Assembly: GCF_001417735.1 (NCBI RefSeq)
Contig: NZ_BBUZ01000035.1
Span: 149,379 to 213,378 of the forward strand
DNA length: 64,000 nucleotides
Source: Streptomyces sp. NBRC 110028
GTDB taxonomy: Bacteria > Actinomycetota > Actinomycetes > Streptomycetales > Streptomycetaceae
Reading direction: 5' to 3'
Shown: positions 42,125 to 50,754 of the stretch, in pieces
How the letters are laid out: the number at the start of each line of letters is the position of its first letter
How positions within the stretch are numbered: position 1 is the first letter of the stretch
The notes under the pieces: generated by a model
Told to the model about the DNA's origin: nothing
What the model saw: the letters and a program-made list of their open reading frames with translations, nothing else
Databases searched by the model: none
Position numbers and translations under genes: made by a program

Positions 42125-42295
42125 TCAGTCCACGCTCTGGAGGATGTGCGGCTCGGCCAGATCGTCCTCGTAACCGGCGAGACGGATCGGCGCGGAACGC
42201 GCCCACACCTCCAGACTGCCCACTTCCGGCGGCTCCGCCCGCCTCCTGCCGTTCTCCGTATGTGACTCGTCGCTCATCGTCTGCTCGGGGGCCAC
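42125..42295 (-). CDS. 56-aa unknown peptide, possible RiPP precursor
   Basis: The GTG at 42295 has AAGGAG six bases upstream, a strong ribosome-binding site. A second in-frame ATG follows at 42277. The product has a hydrophilic N-terminal half (MSDESHTENGRRRAEPPEVG). The C-terminal half is rich in hydrophobic and acidic residues, containing VWARSAPIRLAGYEDD and ending EPHILQSVD. The leader/core look, with one Trp and one Tyr in a defined C-terminal segment, resembles a RiPP precursor or small regulator. It has no Cys, and no modifying enzyme lies beside it except the distant P450. I do not recognise a family. Confidence 0.6.
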   Translation of the reverse strand: MAPEQTMSDESHTENGRRRAEPPEVGSLEVWARSAPIRLAGYEDDLAEPHILQSVD

Positions 42296-42464
42296 CGCAC
42301 ACTCCTTCGTGGTCGGCCGAACCGGATCTGTCGTCAGGTTAACGAGCACTTGAAGGCTCCGCCCGTCGATTCCCAAGGACTGGACAAACACCGAGGACCC
42401 CGGCCGAACGCTCCGCGCCGAGTGGCCACCGGCCGCCATCCGTGGTGAGCTTGGGCGGGAGGGG

Positions 42465-43451
42465 GTGGGGCTTGTGCCGGCCGAACGGGCGAGGAGCCCA
42501 TGGGGCGCCCGGCCCGTGTCCGGGCTGCTCGCGGCGCTCCTCGTGCTCGCCACGCTGGGTGGTTGCCGCGGCGGGGCGGGCCCGGACGGGAGCGCGGAGC
42601 GCGGCCGCTCCCCCTTCACCGGGCAGTCCGCGAGGCCCGCGCCCGTCCTCGCCGTGAAGATCGACAACACCGGCCGAGCCCGCCCCCAGACCGGCCTCGG
42701 CGCGGCCGACCTCGTCTATGCCGAGCAGGTGGAGGGCGGGTTGAGCCGGCTGCTCGCGGTCTTCTCCGGCCGGCTGCCCGCCACCGTGGGGCCGGTGCGC
42801 AGCGCCCGCGAGAGCGATCTGGAACTGCTGCGCCAGTTCGGGCGCCCGGCGCTCGCGTACTCGGGCGTCCAGTCCCGGCTGCGGTCCACCGTGGACGCCG
42901 CGCCGCTGTACCCGCTGCCGCCCGGTACGGCGCCGCGCGCCTACTTCCGCGGTACGGAGCACCCCGCGCCGCACAACCTGTACGTGCGCCCCAAGGCCGC
43001 GCTGCGGGCGGCTCCGCACGCCTCGGACGCTTCGGACATCGGCTTCCGCTTCGGCGCCGCTCCGCCGGGCGGGGAGCCCAGGAGGCGGCAGACGGTGCGC
43101 TATCCGTCCGCGGGCTTCACCTTCACCTGGTCCGCCACCGGCAAGCGGTGGCTGGTGGCGATGGACGGCACCCCGGCCCGCACCACCGACGGCGGACCGC
43201 TGGGCGCCGCCACGGTCGTGGTGCAGTACACGACGGTCCGCTCCTCGCGCTTCCACGATGTGCTCGGCAGCGTCACGCCCTTCACCGAGACGGTCGGGTC
43301 GGGCACCGCGCTGGTGCTGCGCGACGGCAAGGCGTACGAGACCCGCTGGTCACGGCCGGGGGCGGGGGGCGGCACCACCTTTACGACCACGGACGGTGAC
43401 CGGATGACGTTCGCTCCGGGCCCGGTGTGGGTGGTCCTCGCGGCCCGGTGA
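42465..43451 (+). CDS. DUF3048 (YerB-type) lipoprotein
   Basis: The 328-aa protein has a lipobox LATLGGC near residue 33 after a hydrophobic signal segment, so it is a lipoprotein. The body matches DUF3048: VLAVKIDNTGRARPQTGLGAADLVYAEQVEGG (about residues 61-92), VGPVRSARESDLELL, and a C-terminal half with TGKRWLVAMDG and TGSG-like strands. Its role at the cell surface is unknown. A GTG at 42465 after GGGAGG is the likely start. It diverges from the 56-aa peptide gene across about 170 bases. Confidence 0.8.
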   Translation: MGLVPAERARSPWGARPVSGLLAALLVLATLGGCRGGAGPDGSAERGRSPFTGQSARPAPVLAVKIDNTGRARPQTGLGAADLVYAEQVEGGLSRLLAVFSGRLPATVGPVRSARESDLELLRQFGRPALAYSGVQSRLRSTVDAAPLYPLPPGTAPRAYFRGTEHPAPHNLYVRPKAALRAAPHASDASDIGFRFGAAPPGGEPRRRQTVRYPSAGFTFTWSATGKRWLVAMDGTPARTTDGGPLGAATVVVQYTTVRSSRFHDVLGSVTPFTETVGSGTALVLRDGKAYETRWSRPGAGGGTTFTTTDGDRMTFAPGPVWVVLAAR

Positions 43452-43733
43452 GCCGTCTCACTGGGTGGACGATCGCGGCGTGCACAGCGCCCGGGGCGAG
43501 GAGATCCGAGGTATCGCCGCCCCGGCAGGCCGGTCGAGACATTTCGGCCCACCATCTCGGGCCTCCCATCCGATGTTTCTGGTGCGCGAGGGGTTCCGGT
43601 TCCTCCGGAAGGGCTGCATCATGCCGAGGGGTTCAGCCCGGGGAACTCCAGGCATGTACGTGACCATGCCTGCGACCAGGGCTTCCCCGGTCCCCGAACG
43701 CCGGACGGCTGGATCTCGAAACCCTGGAGTGTC

Positions 43734-46058
43734 ATGTCACCCGCACCCACCAGAAGGACCGTCGTCGGTGGCGCCCTGGCCACCGGGACCCTCGGGCTCA
43801 CCGCGCCGGTCACCGTCGCCCACGCGGCCGCCGCCACGGCCCCGGACGCCGCCCGGCAGACCTCCCCCGACCCCTGGACCACCGTCCTGGACGACGCCGA
43901 CATGGTCTGGCGGAAGATGCCCAGGACCTGGTACGAGGGCCCGTACCTCGGCAACGCCCGGCTGGGCTCCGGCATCTACGCCGATCCGGACACCCCGGGG
44001 GCCGTCCGGTTCAACGTCCAGCACACCGAAGTGCAGGACCACCGGCCCGGGTTCGGCTCGCTCTTCGGGCTCGCCCGGCTTCCGATCGGCCACTTCACCC
44101 TGGAGCCGGTCGGCACGATCACGGCCGTCGACTGGCGGCTGCGCCTGCGCGACGCGGAGCTGACCGGCACGATCACCACCGACCGGGGCACGCTGACCCT
44201 GCGCGCGCTGGTCCACAACTCCCGCTCGGTGATGGCCATCGAGGTCACCCCCACCGGTGGCGAGACGGAGTTCCGCTGGGTGTTCCACCCGGCCGAGGCC
44301 ATCAGCCCGCGCGTCGCGTTCAAGCCGGTTCCCGACGGCTACACCGGCAATCCCCCGGCCACCGTGGAGGAGCGCCACGGCATCCGGGCCGCCGTACAGC
44401 CGCTGCTCGCGGGCGGGCAGCACGTGACGGCCTGGCGCGAGCGCACCCGCTCCCGGCGCCGCACCCTCTACGTCACGGTCGCGCACTCCCACCCCCGCAC
44501 CACCGCCCGCGACCGCGCGGTGAGGACCGTCCGGGCCACCTCGGCGCTGCCGTACGACGTGCTGGCGGCCACCCACCGCACCTGGTGGCACGCGTACTAC
44601 CGCAAGAGCTTCCTCTCGCTCCCCGATGCCCGCCTCCAGCGCTTCTACTGGATCCAGCTGTACAAGGTGGCCTCGGCGGCCCGCGCCGACGCGCCCGTGA
44701 TGGCCACCTGCGGGCCGTGGCTGGAGTCCACGCCGTGGCCCGCCACCTGGTGGAACCTCAATGTGCAGCTGGAGTACTGGCTGATCCACGGCTCCAACCA
44801 CCTGGAGCTGGACGCCGTGACCCGCGCCCTCGGCGAGTTCCGCGACAACCTCTCCAACCAGCTCGACACCCCCTACCGCAAGGACTCGGCGGGCATCCCG
44901 CGCACCACCGACATCCACCTGGTCAACGGCGGCTCGGTGACGAACGGCGGCTTCGCCGTCGGCATACCCGGCCAGGACCCGCCCACCCCCGAGGTCGGCA
45001 ACCTCACCTGGGCGCTGCACAACGTGTGGCTCAGCTACCGCCACACCATGGACATCACGATCCTCCGGGACGTGGTCTTCCCGCTCCTGCGCAAGTCCGT
45101 CGCGTACTACCTCCACTTCCTCGCCCCCGGCAGCGACGGCAAGCTGCATCTGCCCGCCACCTTCTCGCCCGAGTACGGGGTGAACGCCCCGGACTGCAAC
45201 TACGACCTGATGCTGCTGCGCTGGGGCTGCGCCACGCTGCTGGACTCGGCGAAGATCCTCGGCGTCGACGATCCGTCGGCCCCGCGCTGGCGGGAGGTGC
45301 TGACGAAGCTCACCCCGTATCCGGTCGACGAGAACGGCTTCATGATCGGCGCGGGGGTTCCGTTCGCCAAGTCCCACCGCCACTACTCCCACATGCTCGC
45401 CGTCTATCCGCTGTACGAGGTGACCTGGGAGGACCCCGGCCGACGGAAGCTGATCGAGACGTCCCTGAACCACTGGGTCGGCTTCGAGGGCGCGCTGCAG
45501 GGCTACACCTTCACCGGCGCCGCCTCGATGTCCGCGCAGATGGGGCGCGGCGAGGACGCGCTGAAGTACCTGGGCGAGCTGATGACCCGCTTCATCCAGC
45601 CGAACACCCTGTACAAGGAGTCGGGTCCGGTCATCGAGACCCCGCTGTCGGCCGCGCAGTCGCTGCACGACATGGTGTGCCAGAGCTGGGGCGGGGTGAT
45701 CCGGGTGTTCCCCGCGCTGCCCGCCGCCTGGCGCGATCTGATGGTGCACGACTTCCGCACCCAGGGCGCGTTCCTGCTGAGCGCGGCGCGCGAGGGCGGG
45801 GTGACCCGCTGGGTGCGGCTGCGCAGCGAGGCGGGCGCGCCCTGTGTCGTACGGCATTCCCTGCCCGGGAGCATCGAGGTGCACGACGAGCGCGGGCGGC
45901 GGCTGCCGTACGAGCGGGTCGGCGCGGGGACGATCCGGATCGCGCTGGGCAAGGGGCGCGAGGCGGTGATCACGGCACGCGGCGATCACCCGGACATGAC
46001 GGTCGGGCCGGTCGAGCCGAACGAGGCGGCGCCGCGTTGGGGGCTCCCCGGCTCCTGA
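43734..46058 (+). CDS. secreted GH95-like glycoside hydrolase
   Basis: The 774-aa protein begins with a twin-arginine signal (PTRRTVVGGALATGTLGLTA, cleavage near AHAAAA). The mature part opens PRTWYEGPYLGNARLGSGIY, the entrance of GH95 enzymes. It continues into an alpha/alpha-barrel with WHAYYRKSFLSLPD and LQRFYWIQLYKVASA, and has ESTPWPATWWNLNVQLEYW, SHRHYSHMLAVYPL and a final beta domain (LSAAREGGVTRWVRLRSEAG). GH95 enzymes are alpha-L-fucosidases or galactosidases; the exact linkage is not readable. The upstream 280 bases contain GGCATG/CATGCC (near 43651-43671), a possible regulator dyad. A long hairpin follows. Confidence 0.75.
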   Translation: MSPAPTRRTVVGGALATGTLGLTAPVTVAHAAAATAPDAARQTSPDPWTTVLDDADMVWRKMPRTWYEGPYLGNARLGSGIYADPDTPGAVRFNVQHTEVQDHRPGFGSLFGLARLPIGHFTLEPVGTITAVDWRLRLRDAELTGTITTDRGTLTLRALVHNSRSVMAIEVTPTGGETEFRWVFHPAEAISPRVAFKPVPDGYTGNPPATVEERHGIRAAVQPLLAGGQHVTAWRERTRSRRRTLYVTVAHSHPRTTARDRAVRTVRATSALPYDVLAATHRTWWHAYYRKSFLSLPDARLQRFYWIQLYKVASAARADAPVMATCGPWLESTPWPATWWNLNVQLEYWLIHGSNHLELDAVTRALGEFRDNLSNQLDTPYRKDSAGIPRTTDIHLVNGGSVTNGGFAVGIPGQDPPTPEVGNLTWALHNVWLSYRHTMDITILRDVVFPLLRKSVAYYLHFLAPGSDGKLHLPATFSPEYGVNAPDCNYDLMLLRWGCATLLDSAKILGVDDPSAPRWREVLTKLTPYPVDENGFMIGAGVPFAKSHRHYSHMLAVYPLYEVTWEDPGRRKLIETSLNHWVGFEGALQGYTFTGAASMSAQMGRGEDALKYLGELMTRFIQPNTLYKESGPVIETPLSAAQSLHDMVCQSWGGVIRVFPALPAAWRDLMVHDFRTQGAFLLSAAREGGVTRWVRLRSEAGAPCVVRHSLPGSIEVHDERGRRLPYERVGAGTIRIALGKGREAVITARGDHPDMTVGPVEPNEAAPRWGLPGS

Positions 46059-46068
46059 CGCCACGTCA

Positions 46069-46106
46069 CGCGGTACGGGGCGGGTGCGGGCCCGCCCCGT
46101 ACCGCG
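46069..46106. terminator. 16-bp hairpin terminator after the GH95-like gene
   Basis: Arms CGCGGTACGGGGCGGG (46069-46084) and CCCGCCCCGTACCGCG (46091-46106) are perfectly complementary with a six-base loop. It lies 10 bases after the glycoside hydrolase stop. Confidence 0.75.
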
Positions 46107-46180
46107 CGGAACCGTAGGGGGATGGGTCACAGCGCGTGCCGGTCAGGCGTGCCCCGGCCATTCCGGGTTACCCATGAGAC

Positions 46181-47737
46181 ATGGGACCGATCAGTGATAT
46201 CGACCGGCAACTGTTCGCGCGGGTCGCAGCCGGCCGGCTGCGGGGCGCTCATCCCCTGCTGCCCCGGCTGAGCCGGGCCGCCGACCACGGCAAGCTGTGG
46301 TTCGGCACGGCCGCCGTGCTCGCGGCGGTGGGCGGGCGCACCGCGCGGCGGTCGGCGCTGCGGGGCATCGGCTCGCTCGCGGCCGCCTCGATGGCGTCGA
46401 ACCTGGTGGTGAAGTGGACCGTGGAGCGGCGCCGCCCGGGGATGGACGCCGTGCCGCTGGTCCGGCGGCTGCGCCGGCAGCCCTGGACCAGTTCCTTCCC
46501 CTCCGGGCACTCCGCCTCGGCGGCCGCCTTCGCGGCCGGGGTCGCCATCGAGTCGTCCCGGTACGGCACCCTGGTCGCCCCGCTCGCCGCCGCGGTCGCC
46601 GTCTCCCGGGTCTATGTGGGCGTCCACTACCCGAGCGATGTGGTGGCCGGGGCCGCCCTGGGGGTCGGGGCCGCCGCGCTGACCTGCCGCTGGTGGCCGC
46701 CGCGGCCGGAGACCCCGGCGCGGGCCCGGCCGCGGGTCTCGGCGCCCGCCATGCCCAAGGGCGAGGGGCTGGTGGTGCTCGTCAACCACAGCGCGGGCAA
46801 CGCGACGGCCACGGGCGGGTTCACCGACGCCGAGCAGCTGGAGGTGCTGCTGCCCGCGGCCGAGATCATGGAGTGCGGGCCCGACGACGACTTCATGACG
46901 CTGCTCGGCCAGGCCGCCCGCCGGGCCGCCGAGCGGGCCGGGGCGCTGGGGATCTGCGGCGGGGACGGCAGCGTCAACGCGGCGGCGGCGCTCGCCGCCG
47001 AGCGCGGGCTGCCGCTGGCCGTCTTCCCCGGCGGCACCCTCGACCACTTCGCGCTGGACATCGGCGTACCGAACTTCGAGGACACCGCGCACGCGGTGAC
47101 CGAGGGCGACGCGGTCGCCGTGGACCTCGCCCGGGCCACCCCGATCGCCGGGGGCGAGGGGACCAGCCACTTCGTCAACACCTTCAGCCTCGGCTTCTAC
47201 CCCGAGCTGGTGCGGATCCGCGAGAGCCTGCAGGGCCGGCTGGGCAAGTGGCCGGCGGCCGCCGTCGCGCTCGGCCGGGTGCTGCGCACGGCCACCCCCA
47301 TGGAGATCGAGGTCAACGGGCACCAGCGGCGGCTGTGGGTGCTGTTCGTCGGCAACGGCGGCTACTCCCCCGAGGGGTTCGCGCCCGCGTACCGCCAGCA
47401 GCTCGACGACGGGCTGCTGGATGTCCGGGCCATCGACGGGGACCAGCCGCTGGCCCGGACCCGGCTGCTGTTCTCGGCGCTGACCGGCACCCTCGGGCGC
47501 TCGCGCGTCTATACGACCCGCCGGATGCGGCAGCTGCGGCTGTCCGGGCTGCAGGCCCTGGACACCCGCGCCTACGACGGTGAGGTCGCCGCGGAGCCCG
47601 CGGAGGCGCTGCTGATCGACAAGCGGCCCGGGGCGCTCACCGTCTACCGGCCCGCCCAGCCGCAGAACGAACTGCTGCAGCGGGCCCGCACGGCCGCCGC
47701 CAAGGCGAAGTGGTGGCATGCCGTACTACGCAAGTAG
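46181..47737 (+). CDS. PAP2 phosphatase / diacylglycerol kinase fusion
   Basis: The 518-aa protein joins two lipid enzymes. The N-terminal membrane domain has the three PAP2 signatures KWTVERRRP, PSGHSASAAAF and SRVYVGVHYPSDVVAG (residues about 70-150). The C-terminal soluble domain is a DGK/YegS-type kinase with LVNHSAGNA, GICGGDGSVNAAAAL and FPGGTLDHFA, and ends in a typical VFVGNGGYSPEGFAPAYRQQL lobe. One half removes and the other adds phosphate on lipid alcohols. Such fusions are frequent in streptomycetes; the physiological substrate is unclear. Confidence 0.88.
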   Translation: MGPISDIDRQLFARVAAGRLRGAHPLLPRLSRAADHGKLWFGTAAVLAAVGGRTARRSALRGIGSLAAASMASNLVVKWTVERRRPGMDAVPLVRRLRRQPWTSSFPSGHSASAAAFAAGVAIESSRYGTLVAPLAAAVAVSRVYVGVHYPSDVVAGAALGVGAAALTCRWWPPRPETPARARPRVSAPAMPKGEGLVVLVNHSAGNATATGGFTDAEQLEVLLPAAEIMECGPDDDFMTLLGQAARRAAERAGALGICGGDGSVNAAAALAAERGLPLAVFPGGTLDHFALDIGVPNFEDTAHAVTEGDAVAVDLARATPIAGGEGTSHFVNTFSLGFYPELVRIRESLQGRLGKWPAAAVALGRVLRTATPMEIEVNGHQRRLWVLFVGNGGYSPEGFAPAYRQQLDDGLLDVRAIDGDQPLARTRLLFSALTGTLGRSRVYTTRRMRQLRLSGLQALDTRAYDGEVAAEPAEALLIDKRPGALTVYRPAQPQNELLQRARTAAAKAKWWHAVLRK

Positions 47738-47834
47738 TACGGGCAAGTCTGTGCTCAAGGACGACGACGCGGCGGGGTCCGACCCTCAAGGATGAGGGCA
47801 TGGACGGAAGTGGATCGGCCCAGGGGGCCTCGAC

Positions 47835-48830
47835 GTGACCTCGCTCGCGCTGTCGGTGCTGCTGGCACTGGCCTCGTCGGTGTGCTACGCCGCCGGGGCC
47901 ATCCTCCAGGAGCATGTCGCGGCGACCACGCCGCTGGGCGCCATCGGGCCGCTGCGGCGCGGGCGCTGGTGGGCCGCGGTGGTCCTGAACGGGGCCGGTG
48001 CGGTCCTCCACGTGCTCGCGCTGGCCTACGGTCCGCTGAGCGTGGTGCAGCCGCTGGGCGCGCTCACCATCGTCTTCGCGCTGCCGATGGCGGCGGTGTT
48101 CGTACGGCGCCCGGTCGGCGCGGCGGGCTGGCGGGGCGCGCTGCTGGCCACCGCGGGGCTGGCCGGGCTGCTGTCGCTGACCGGTACGTCGCGGGCCCAG
48201 GCGCTGTCGGACGGGGAGCGGGTCACGGTGACCGTGGTCACGCTCTCCTTCGTCGCGGCGCTGGTGCTGGTCGCGCGCCGGCTGCCGCCGGGCGGGCTGC
48301 GCGGGGGGCTGCTGGCCACCGCCGCGGGGACCGCCTTCGGTATCTCCTCGGTGTTCGTCAAGAACGTCGCCGTGGAGGGGAGCTGGGGTTCTGGGGCCGG
48401 CGTCCTGCCCAGCCTCGTCATGATCGGGCTGCTGGCCGGGGGCGGGGTGCTGCTGTCCCAGGCGTCGTACCACGGGGCCGGGCTGGCGGCGCCGCTCGCG
48501 ACGGCCACGGTGATCAACCCCGTGGTGGCGACGGTCGTGGGCATCACCGCGCTGGGCGAGCACTTCCGGCACGGCACGCCGGGCGCGCTGCTGGCGGTGC
48601 TCGCCGCGCTGGTGGCGACCACGGGGCTGGTGATGCTGACGGTGCACAACGCGGAGACCGGGGCGGACGCCGTGCGGCGGCCCGAGGACGACGGCCCCGA
48701 CGATCAGCCGCCCGCCCCCCGGGCCCCCGAGGCCCCGCCCCGGCTGACCCGCCGGATCCCCCGGCCCCGGCACCCGGTCCGCAGGCGCGCCCCCGACCGC
48801 GGCGAGGCGGTGCTCCAGACCCACCGATAG
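47835..48830 (+). CDS. EamA/DMT-family transporter
   Basis: The 331-aa protein has about nine to ten closely spaced hydrophobic helices, with VQPLGALTIVFALPMAA and VINPVVATVVGITALGEHF typical of the EamA half-repeats. It ends in a Pro/Arg-rich hydrophilic tail from residue 285. It should be an inner-membrane metabolite exporter of unknown substrate. The GTG at 47835 starts MTSLALSVLLALASS. It converges on the GH16 gene with four bases between the stops. Confidence 0.8.
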   Translation: MTSLALSVLLALASSVCYAAGAILQEHVAATTPLGAIGPLRRGRWWAAVVLNGAGAVLHVLALAYGPLSVVQPLGALTIVFALPMAAVFVRRPVGAAGWRGALLATAGLAGLLSLTGTSRAQALSDGERVTVTVVTLSFVAALVLVARRLPPGGLRGGLLATAAGTAFGISSVFVKNVAVEGSWGSGAGVLPSLVMIGLLAGGGVLLSQASYHGAGLAAPLATATVINPVVATVVGITALGEHFRHGTPGALLAVLAALVATTGLVMLTVHNAETGADAVRRPEDDGPDDQPPAPRAPEAPPRLTRRIPRPRHPVRRRAPDRGEAVLQTHR

Positions 48831-48834
48831 CGCC

Positions 48835-49674
48835 TCAGCGGGTGCGGTTCCGCCCGACGTACACGTTCCGGGCCCGGTAGTAGGTGTCGCCGCCGGGTCC
48901 GGAGGAGCCCGATGAGCCCTCCATCTGGAGGTTGATGATGAGCCACAGCGGTTTGCCGACGAAACCGGCGCCGCGGTGGACGGCCTTCCAGGTGCCGTCG
49001 AGGTAGTAGTGGATGTCCACGTCGGTGGCATTCACCTTGGTGATCCAGGCGCGGTAGGTGTGCCAGTTCCCGGGGCCGGAGACCCCGACGATCGTGCTGG
49101 AGACGTCCGAGGAGCTGCGGAAGGTGTTGAACCAGTTGTTGGAGTTGCCCTTGAACTCCAGGATGTCGCTCTCCGGCGGCCAGCTGTTGACGCCGGTCAG
49201 CCAGAAGGCGGGCCAGGTCCCGGCCGCGCTCGGTGCCTGGAACTCGCCCTTGACCTCGTAGTCGGGGAACTGGTCGGTCACCACGATCTGGTTCTTCGCG
49301 TGCACCGCGCCCGAGTGGTAGCGGATCGGCAGATGCGGGGACGAGCCGCTGGTGCCCTCGTCCCAGGTGATGCGGGTGGCCTTCAGGGTGAGCACCCCGG
49401 AGGCGAGCGTGATGTGGTTGTGGTCGGTGGAGCTGCCGTACATCCGGGCACTGCCGTTGTGGTCGGAGCCCCACGGGTAGAGGTAGTTCCACTCCGCCTC
49501 GAAGGCGCCGTAGCTCCCGAAGGAGCCGTTGATCACGTCTTCCCAGGTCGCCGCCGGCGCGGCGGCCGCCGGGCGGGGCCACCCGGCCAGGGCCGCGGCC
49601 CCGCCGAGGGCGGCTGCTCCGCCGAGGAATCTCCTGCGTCCGTAACGCCCGCCCGGTGCTGACACGCCACGCAT
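48835..49674 (-). CDS. secreted GH16 glycoside hydrolase
   Basis: The 279-aa protein has a twin-arginine signal (RYGRRRFLGGAAAL, cleavage near AAAAPA) followed by a single GH16 jelly-roll domain. The catalytic strand WPPESDILEFKGN carries the E-x-D-x2-E nucleophile and acid/base pair, and WNYLYPWGSDHNGS and PLWLIINLQMEGSSG are typical neighbours. It should cleave beta-1,3 or beta-1,4 glucans or galactans outside the cell. The ATG at 49674 has GGGAGGCGG upstream; an upstream in-frame ATG is not needed for the signal. Confidence 0.88.
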   Translation of the reverse strand: MRGVSAPGGRYGRRRFLGGAAALGGAAALAGWPRPAAAAPAATWEDVINGSFGSYGAFEAEWNYLYPWGSDHNGSARMYGSSTDHNHITLASGVLTLKATRITWDEGTSGSSPHLPIRYHSGAVHAKNQIVVTDQFPDYEVKGEFQAPSAAGTWPAFWLTGVNSWPPESDILEFKGNSNNWFNTFRSSSDVSSTIVGVSGPGNWHTYRAWITKVNATDVDIHYYLDGTWKAVHRGAGFVGKPLWLIINLQMEGSSGSSGPGGDTYYRARNVYVGRNRTR

Positions 49675-50015
49675 GGCCGCCTCCCGAAGTCCGAAACTTC
49701 GAACACAAGCAAACAGGAGCCACCACAATCCCGCGGCCCCCAGAAGACGTCAACGGTTCGGGACGGAGCCCGGCGGGGAAGGTCCGGCGCGGGACGGTGT
49801 GTTAACCGGACGGAGAATCAGGGCAACGCAGTCACCTGCGAAAACACACCCAGTGGGAGGGTCCGCCCCTCCCTAAGCCCCTCCCCATGCTCCAGGGCCC
49901 CGCCGAGTCCTGACAGTGGGCGCCAGCGGGCCCCGCGAAGCCCGTGTCAGCCCTGGATGCCCCGTGAAAGCTTCGCCACCGCTACTGCCAACGGCAGCAC
50001 CACCAGCCCCCTTGA
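49675..50015. other. GH16 promoter side and decayed DNA next to the transposase remnant
   Basis: The first 100 bases should hold the GH16 promoter. The remainder has no convincing gene. Restoring one base near 50040 lets the transposase-like frame continue a little way into this stretch on the minus strand, so it probably includes more of the decayed mobile element. Confidence 0.5.
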
Positions 50016-50255
50016 TCACGTCCACCACCGGGAAGACCTTGACCCCGCGGCGGCGGGGATCAGCGAGGACAGGGAGGCGAACCAGAGACGGTCCGCCGTC
50101 TCGTACCGTACCCGCCCCCGCAGCTGGCGTCGCAGGACAGCGTTTTCGTGCCGCAGGACGAGAAGCTCAGCCTCCTTCGAGGTGTCCCGCCGTAGGAGCA
50201 CTGCTGGGACAGAGAGAAGACATCGAGTCATCCGGTAGAGAAGCGACACGACCAT
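50016..50255 (-). pseudogene. truncated IS3/IS481-type transposase (integrase) N-terminus
   Basis: The 79-codon frame reads VLLRRDTSKEAELLVLRHENAVLRRQL, then GRVRYETADRLWFASLSSLIP. This is the characteristic beginning of actinomycete integrase-type transposases. After SLIP the expected basic continuation (RRR.) is lost by a one-base shift and the frame stops at 50016. The DDE catalytic domain is absent, so this is a remnant. It lies at the boundary between ordinary chromosomal genes and the macrolide cluster. Confidence 0.65.
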
Positions 50256-50463
50256 CCAAAAGCAGGTCCTGACCGCACCGGCGGTGCGCCTGAGGCTCGG
50301 CCCGCTGGAGTTCGAGGACGCGGTGGGCCTCCTCCGGTCCCTGATCGGGGACGATCGCACCGACGCGGAGCCGACGGCGCTGGCCCGCACGGCCCTCAGG
50401 TGCGGCTTCCTCCCGCTCGCCCTCCGGGCCGCCGGGGTGTGGATCGCCACGCACCCCGCATGA
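50251..50463 (+). pseudogene. AfsR/SARP-type NB-ARC regulator remnant
   Basis: Without a start codon, the frame reads VRLRLGPLEFEDAVGLLRSL and then IGDDRTDAEPTALARTALRC, followed by GFLPLALRAAGVWIATHP and a stop. This matches the end of the NB-ARC ATPase domain of AfsR-like antibiotic regulators, where GLPLAL is conserved. In a shifted frame, 50490-50593 reads like a continuing protein end (LDLVGTGDEECLPAALDRV). The DNA-binding, P-loop and TPR parts are missing. It may be the relic of a cluster-situated activator. Confidence 0.55.
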
Positions 50464-50754
50464 GCATCGAGGAGTTCGAACCGCCACTGTGCGGCGGAGG
50501 GCGGCGTCCTGGACCTGGTCGGCACCGGCGACGAGGAATGCCTGCCCGCCGCACTCGACCGGGTGCTCCCTGCCGAGTTGCTCCGTCCGTAGCAGGGGCT
50601 GCCCGGCGGCCCGGCCTCGCACCATCGCGTCGGCCCTGTCCCCCATAGGCGGCGCCTGTGACGGCAGCTCGGCGCCGCGCCGGTACGACTCGCCGTATCC
50701 GGGCCGGTGGATACGGAGCGGACCGGCACGCCGCCGGCATCCTGCGGTGTCCTC

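Noticed and set aside
41440..42342. A 300-residue plus-strand frame in the gap between the P450 and DUF3048 genes
   Set aside because: The translation is Arg/Pro/Gly-rich low complexity, runs through the 13-bp tandem repeat and has no start signal. The short minus-strand peptide gene is the better-supported coding feature there.
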